A program made the position numbers and the translations under genes. This document shows, piece after piece, positions 42,951 through 46,783 of a stretch of DNA of 46,783 bases; the stretch's first letter is position 1, and each line of letters opens with the position of its first letter. Under the pieces are notes generated by a model, which searched no databases, was not told the origin of the DNA, and was given only the letters and a program-made list of their open reading frames with translations. The stretch covers positions 1-46,783 of the forward strand of contig NTKV01000003.1 in the NCBI GenBank assembly GCA_002457745.1, read 5' to 3'. The DNA comes from SAR116 cluster bacterium MED-G06 (lineage in GTDB: Bacteria; Pseudomonadota; Alphaproteobacteria; Puniceispirillales; Puniceispirillaceae).

Positions 42951-44226
42951 GTTTCGTGCTCCAGAGTCGCAGGCTTGTCACCTTGTTGCCTTCGCGTTTC
43001 AGAATTCTGAAACGGATATTGTGAAAGCGGAATTCCTGGCCGGGGTTCGGTATCGTCCGGCTTTCAAACAGTACCAGACCGGCGATGGTCGAGGCATCTT
43101 CATCGGGAAGCTGCCAGCCAAGGGCGCGGTTCAGATCGCGGATGGTGACGCTGCCATCGACAATCCATGATCCGTCTGCCTGAGCCGTCAGGCCGACAAG
43201 GTCGATATCATGCTCGTCATCAATGTCACCGACGATTTCCTCTAGGATATCCTCCAGCGTGACAATGCCCTGCAGGTCGCCATATTCATCGACCACAACG
43301 GCAAAATGTTCACGCCGGGACCGGAAGGCCTGGAGTTGGTCGAACAGCAGGGTCGTCTCGGGCACGAAATAGGGATCGCTGGCGATGCCCTGGACAAGTT
43401 CGCGTCCGGTGGTGGCGCGCTGGGCCTCCTCGTCTTTCGCCGCCGGGGCACGTCCAACCGCACGAAGCAGATCCTTGACATGAAGAACGCCGATGATGTT
43501 GTCCGGGTTGCCGGAATAGACAGGGTGGCGGGTGTGCGGCGATGACAGGACTTCGCGGAGAAGCGAATCCAGATCATCGTCGGCATCGACCATCTTCACG
43601 CCGGCGCGGTGCGTCATGATCTGCTCAACGGTGAGCTCGTTCAGGTCGAGCACCGAGGACAGCATCGCCTGCGTCTCACGGTCATCAGCATCACCGTCGG
43701 CACCGTGAAGCTCGATCATCCCGCGAAGTTCTTCCTCGCGGTCGGAATCATCCGTGCGGCGCTTGCCGATCAGACTGTTTGCCAGAACGCTGAGCGCCAT
43801 CGACAGTGGCCTGAGAAGCAGCACGACGACGCGCACGGGCGGTGCGATCATCAGCGCGTATTTGTCAGAATGGGTCAGCGCGTAGGTCTTCGGCATGACC
43901 TCGGCAAACACCACCAGGATCACGGTCATGGTGATCGTCGCCCAGACAACCCCGGCATCATCAAGGATGGAAATGAAGACCGATGTCGCCAGGGCAGAAG
44001 CGATCACATTCACAGCGTTGTTGCCGATCAGGATCGAGCCGATCAGCCCCTCGCGGTCATCGCGAAGCCGCTCGACAAGCATGGCGCGCCGGTTGCCCTT
44101 GCCGGCAAGCTGGCGCATGCGGGCATCCGATGCCGCGGTCAGTGCGGTCTCGGCACTGGAAAAGAAGGCCGATGCCAGAATCAGCAGAAAGATCACCAGA
44201 ACAAGGGTCAGAATGTCACCGCTCAT
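42943..44226 (-). CDS. HlyC/CorC family (CNNM plus CBS) membrane protein
   Basis: 427 residues. Seen: N-terminal CNNM/DUF21 membrane domain (LASAFFSSAETALTAASDAR, then LIGSILIGNNAVNVIASALA), tandem CBS domains (VEQIMTHRAGVKMVDADDDLD..., VVDEYGDLQGIVTLEDILEEIVGDI) and a C-terminal CorC_HlyC FAD-binding-like domain (GSVTIRDLNRALGWQLPDED). The family acts in Mg2+ or Co2+ efflux or transport; the hemolysin name is historical. The start overlaps the aroB stop (ATGA). The aroB link looks like transcription convenience only. Confidence 0.92.
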   Translation of the reverse strand: MSGDILTLVLVIFLLILASAFFSSAETALTAASDARMRQLAGKGNRRAMLVERLRDDREGLIGSILIGNNAVNVIASALATSVFISILDDAGVVWATITMTVILVVFAEVMPKTYALTHSDKYALMIAPPVRVVVLLLRPLSMALSVLANSLIGKRRTDDSDREEELRGMIELHGADGDADDRETQAMLSSVLDLNELTVEQIMTHRAGVKMVDADDDLDSLLREVLSSPHTRHPVYSGNPDNIIGVLHVKDLLRAVGRAPAAKDEEAQRATTGRELVQGIASDPYFVPETTLLFDQLQAFRSRREHFAVVVDEYGDLQGIVTLEDILEEIVGDIDDEHDIDLVGLTAQADGSWIVDGSVTIRDLNRALGWQLPDEDASTIAGLVLFESRTIPNPGQEFRFHNIRFRILKREGNKVTSLRLWSTKHG

Positions 44227-45332
44227 CGGCTGTCATCCAGCACGGTGCGAAGCGTCTCTTCGGGCACATCATCACTCACAAAACTGTTGCCGATGCCGCG
44301 CGGTACGACAAACCGCATCTGGCCGCGACGGGCCTTCTTGTCACGGCGCATGATGTCGATCAGCTGGTCATTGCTGGCATCGGCCGCCGGGCTGTCCGCA
44401 AGACGTGTGACCAGGCCACACCCTGCCAGATGGGCGTGGACGCGCCCCCGGTCCTGACCGGTGCACAGCTGCAAGGCGCTCGCCAGATCATAGGCAAGGG
44501 CCATGCCGGTGCCGACCGCCTCTCCATGAAGCAGCGTGCCGTCATAGCCGCACACGGCTTCAAGCGCGTGGGCAAAGGTATGGCCAAGATTGAGAAGCGC
44601 CCGCTGGCCGGCCTCGCGTTCGTCAGCTTCGACAATGCGCGCCTTTGCCTGGCATGAGGTGGTCACGGCATGTGCCAGCGCGGCATCGTCGCGCGCCATC
44701 ACACCGGTGCCGTTCGCCTCGAGCCATTCAAAGAAGGCGGCATCGCCGAGCAATCCGTATTTCACCACCTCGGCATAGCCGGCGCGAAGCTCGCGGTCGG
44801 CAAGCGTGTCGAGGCTCGCCATATCGGCCAGTACCGCACGCGGCTGGTGGAAGGCGCCGATCAGATTTTTGCCGGCAGCGGCATTGACCCCGGTCTTCCC
44901 GCCCACCGAGCTGTCAACCTGCGCCAGCAATGTTGTCGGCACCTGAATAAAGTCAACGCCGCGCAGAAGGCTTGCAGCGGCAAACCCGGCCAGATCGCCG
45001 ATCACCCCGCCGCCAAGCGCGACAAGCACCACATCCCGGTCAACACCGAGTGCCAGAATGTCCTCGAGAAGTGTCGCCAGAGCCGGCATCGACTTGCTGG
45101 CCTCTCCGGACGGAACCGTCAGACTGTCAACGCGCCGGCAGGCACGCTCGCAGGCGGCCTTCAGCGCCGGCAGATGAAGCGGAGCCACGGCGGCGTCACT
45201 TATGATCACGACATGCCTGTCCGCCAGCATGTCGCCCAGAATGTCGTCGGCGCGCCCGATCAGGCCGCGACCGACATGGATGTCGTAGGCGCGGGCCCCA
45301 AGACCAACGGTCAGCTTGGATTCTTTCTGCAT
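44223..45332 (-). CDS. aroB: 3-Dehydroquinate synthase
   Basis: Second step of the shikimate pathway: DAHP to 3-dehydroquinate, NAD- and metal-dependent, cytoplasmic. 369 residues. Seen: YDIHVGRGL at the N-terminus, PSGEASKSM, LGGGVIGDLAGFAAASLLRGVDFIQVPTTLLAQVDSSVGGKTGVN, AEVVKYGLLGDA and LNLGHTFAHALE with the metal-binding His residues, LHGEAVGTGMA. It lies 11 bp after aroK and overlaps corC by ATGA. Confidence 0.98.
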   Translation of the reverse strand: MQKESKLTVGLGARAYDIHVGRGLIGRADDILGDMLADRHVVIISDAAVAPLHLPALKAACERACRRVDSLTVPSGEASKSMPALATLLEDILALGVDRDVVLVALGGGVIGDLAGFAAASLLRGVDFIQVPTTLLAQVDSSVGGKTGVNAAAGKNLIGAFHQPRAVLADMASLDTLADRELRAGYAEVVKYGLLGDAAFFEWLEANGTGVMARDDAALAHAVTTSCQAKARIVEADEREAGQRALLNLGHTFAHALEAVCGYDGTLLHGEAVGTGMALAYDLASALQLCTGQDRGRVHAHLAGCGLVTRLADSPAADASNDQLIDIMRRDKKARRGQMRFVVPRGIGNSFVSDDVPEETLRTVLDDSR

Positions 45333-45343
45333 AATGCTATGGC

Positions 45344-45895
45344 CTATGTGACCGTCAGATGCCTGTCAAGGGCGCGAAGCACCGCGTTGGTCGCGGCCGG
45401 CGCCGACAACTCGTCGGTCTTCACGGTGATATGCGCCTTGCCGTAGTCGCCAGCGCGGGATTCGGCTAGCCTGCGAAGGGTCTGCAGCGGGTCGTCACTG
45501 TGAAGCAACGGGCGGCTGCCAACCGATCCGATGCGCGAGATCAGCGTTTCCGGCTCGGCGTAAAGCCAGACCACGATGCTGTTCTCGCACAGCAGCCGTG
45601 CCGTGGATTCGGCGCAGATCGCCCCGCCGCCAGTCGACAGGATGATGGGACCGGAAGTGAACTCCGCCTCGATGGCCGTCCGTTCCATCTCGCGGAACTT
45701 TGCTTCTCCGGCAATTTCGAAAATTTCGGCAACGCTGATTCCGGCCGCGGCCTCGACACGGCTGTCACTGTCGACAAAGGGCAGGTCGAGAACGCGCGCC
45801 AGCCGGCGACCGACAAGTGACTTGCCGCTCCCCATCATGCCGACCAGTGCGATCGGCCTGTCCAGCAGTTCTCTCAGCCGTGACGGCTCTGGCAT
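45344..45895 (-). CDS. aroK: Shikimate kinase
   Basis: Phosphorylates shikimate with ATP; 183 residues from ATG 45895, which has GAAGGA upstream. Seen: Walker A LVGMMGSGKSLVGRRLA, LPFVDSDSRVEAAAGISVAEIFEIAGEAKFREMER with the shikimate-binding D and R residues, LSTGGGAI, and the lid Arg region GSRPLLHSDDPLQTLRRL. ATG 45916 is an alternative start. It is the first gene of the aroK-aroB-corC-DUF2889 operon. The divergent small membrane gene starts 207 bp away. Confidence 0.96.
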   Translation of the reverse strand: MPEPSRLRELLDRPIALVGMMGSGKSLVGRRLARVLDLPFVDSDSRVEAAAGISVAEIFEIAGEAKFREMERTAIEAEFTSGPIILSTGGGAICAESTARLLCENSIVVWLYAEPETLISRIGSVGSRPLLHSDDPLQTLRRLAESRAGDYGKAHITVKTDELSAPAATNAVLRALDRHLTVT

Positions 45896-46102
45896 CGTGT
45901 TACGTCCTTCGGGCATGGCGCGCCATCCTGCCCGACATGAACATCTGCTGCAACCATGCCGGCTACGCGGGCAGGTGCTGACGCCGCCGCTTGCCCTAAT
46001 ACAGACATATTCTTGCCATAGACGAGGACGATCGTGACCCTGCAAAGATCATGGCGGTGGCATCAGAATGCCCTGCTGTCCAGGCCGAATGGCGGAGCGA
46101 AC

Positions 46103-46240
46103 ATGAATCGAATTGGTATTGTTTTGGTGGTGGTGGCCGGCCTTGTGGCTGCCGGTTTGATCGCGTTGTCGGCATGGCAGATCCCGGCGCCGACCGTCGT
46201 CGTGAACAAGGTCGTCCCTGATGAAAATCTTCCGAAATAA
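46103..46240 (+). CDS. Small single-span membrane protein
   Basis: 45 residues: MNRIG, a strongly hydrophobic segment (residues ~5-25, VLVVVAGLVAAGLIALSAW), then a short tail QIPAPTVVVNKVVPDENLPK. GGAG sits before ATG 46103; the longer in-frame version from 46034 lacks such support. Its last 20 bp overlap the start of the next gene, which suggests a coupled pair. No known family recognised; a membrane anchor or an accessory to the exported partner is a guess. Confidence 0.65.
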   Translation: MNRIGIVLVVVAGLVAAGLIALSAWQIPAPTVVVNKVVPDENLPK

Positions 46241-46783
46241 GCAGCACCCACACCGCCTCTCGACACTTGCCAGCCTGACCGTCGGGGTTGCGTTGCTTGT
46301 CTCGATGCCGGCTTTTGCGCAGCGGACAACCGGTCCCGGCACGAGCAGTGGTGCGACTAGTGACACGAACAGCAATACGCGCGGTGGTCCGGTCGATCTT
46401 CTGGCAACCATTACCGCCAGTGGCACCGACAACAGCAGCGCCAACGCGAATGCCGCGGCAGCCCCCGTTATCGGATCGATAGATGAGGCCATCGAGGCGA
46501 TTTCAGACGATAGCGGGTCCGATGCTGACACCACAGGGGATGCCGTGGCGCCAGCGTCGGCGACCCTGACCGTCAATGACTCGCCCTCAACGCCATCGAC
46601 CCAGGCGGTGACTGACAGCGCATCTGATACCGTTTCCGAAACAGCATCTGGCACCGCTTCTGACACTATGGCCGGTGACGACGGCACGGCCACCGCCACG
46701 GTGAGCCTGACGCGCGGGACAGTTGTCACCAGCTTTGGCGTCGCGGATATCGGGCTGGAGCCCTCTGGCGAAGATGCTGCCAG
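46221..46783 (+). CDS. Exported Ser/Thr-rich protein, N-terminal part
   Basis: Open from ATG 46221 to the right edge, 187 codons, 3' end outside. Seen: a likely signal peptide (basic N-terminus, LASLTVGVALLVSMPAFA with an AFA cleavage site near residue 33), then ~110 residues of low complexity rich in Ser, Thr, Asp and Ala, then a folded-looking stretch SLTRGTVVTSFGVADIGLEP at the edge. I do not recognise the family. A periplasmic or secretion-apparatus protein is possible because aroK is often near pilQ-type secretin genes in other bacteria, but nothing here shows a secretin domain. It overlaps the small membrane gene by 20 bp. Confidence 0.65.
   Translation, partial: MKIFRNKQHPHRLSTLASLTVGVALLVSMPAFAQRTTGPGTSSGATSDTNSNTRGGPVDLLATITASGTDNSSANANAAAAPVIGSIDEAIEAISDDSGSDADTTGDAVAPASATLTVNDSPSTPSTQAVTDSASDTVSETASGTASDTMAGDDGTATATVSLTRGTVVTSFGVADIGLEPSGEDAA

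Overview
The window is a gene-dense chromosomal segment with high G+C (roughly 60%, estimated by eye) from an aerobic alphaproteobacterium. The long dCTP deaminase, class I lysyl-tRNA synthetase, CtaA, CobS/CobT next to a J-domain gene and bolA, the cysG-DUF2849-cysI-DUF934 order and form II cox genes all point that way. A marine SAR116-like or other Rhodospirillales-type lineage would fit, but the sequence alone does not fix the genus. No prophage, insertion sequence, rRNA or CRISPR array was seen.

Layout. 1-9.5 kb holds housekeeping genes: acs (partial), recX, an ABC-2 permease, dcd, the overlapping argD-argF pair, hslO, a lipoprotein, trkH and folE. 9.7 kb carries tRNA-Gly(CCC). 9.9-18.6 kb is a divergent molybdenum hydroxylase cluster: coxS-coxL-coxM on the minus strand and coxD-coxE-coxF-mocA-like on the plus strand. 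18.8-20.6 kb carries a cysteine-free DJ-1-like gene, a DUF1289 gene and a betaine-homocysteine methyltransferase gene. 20.8-23.6 kb has aspS and ctaA, convergent. 23.9-28.5 kb is a siroheme/reductase unit: a CysG-like protein with a vestigial methyltransferase part, a DUF2849-CysI fusion, DUF934 and a ferredoxin-NADP reductase. 28.6-30.7 kb is groES-groEL with a perfect CIRCE operator and a strong terminator. 30.7-31.6 kb is an AT-rich toxin-antitoxin module. 31.7-37.4 kb has a DinG-type helicase, lysS and pyrD. 37.3-42.4 kb has a ribbon-helix-helix protein, rpmB, cobT, cobS, a J-domain protein and bolA. 42.4-46 kb is the operon aroK-aroB-corC-DUF2889. The right edge has a small membrane protein gene and the start of an exported Ser/Thr-rich protein gene.

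How it works together. The cox cluster encodes a three-subunit Mo/FAD/2Fe-2S enzyme plus its maturation factors (AAA+ ATPase, VWA partner, XdhC-type protein, cofactor nucleotidyltransferase). The CoxL active-site loop is of the form II type, so CO need not be the substrate. The siroheme unit supplies cofactor, the sulfite/nitrite reductase and possibly its electron donor, without a PAPS reductase gene.

The most unusual signals are the DUF2849-CysI fusion joined by a 15-bp in-frame tandem repeat, the decayed SUMT part of CysG, and a recurring pattern of short tandem arrays (11-15 bp units, 3-5 copies), most of them at or next to gene ends or starts.
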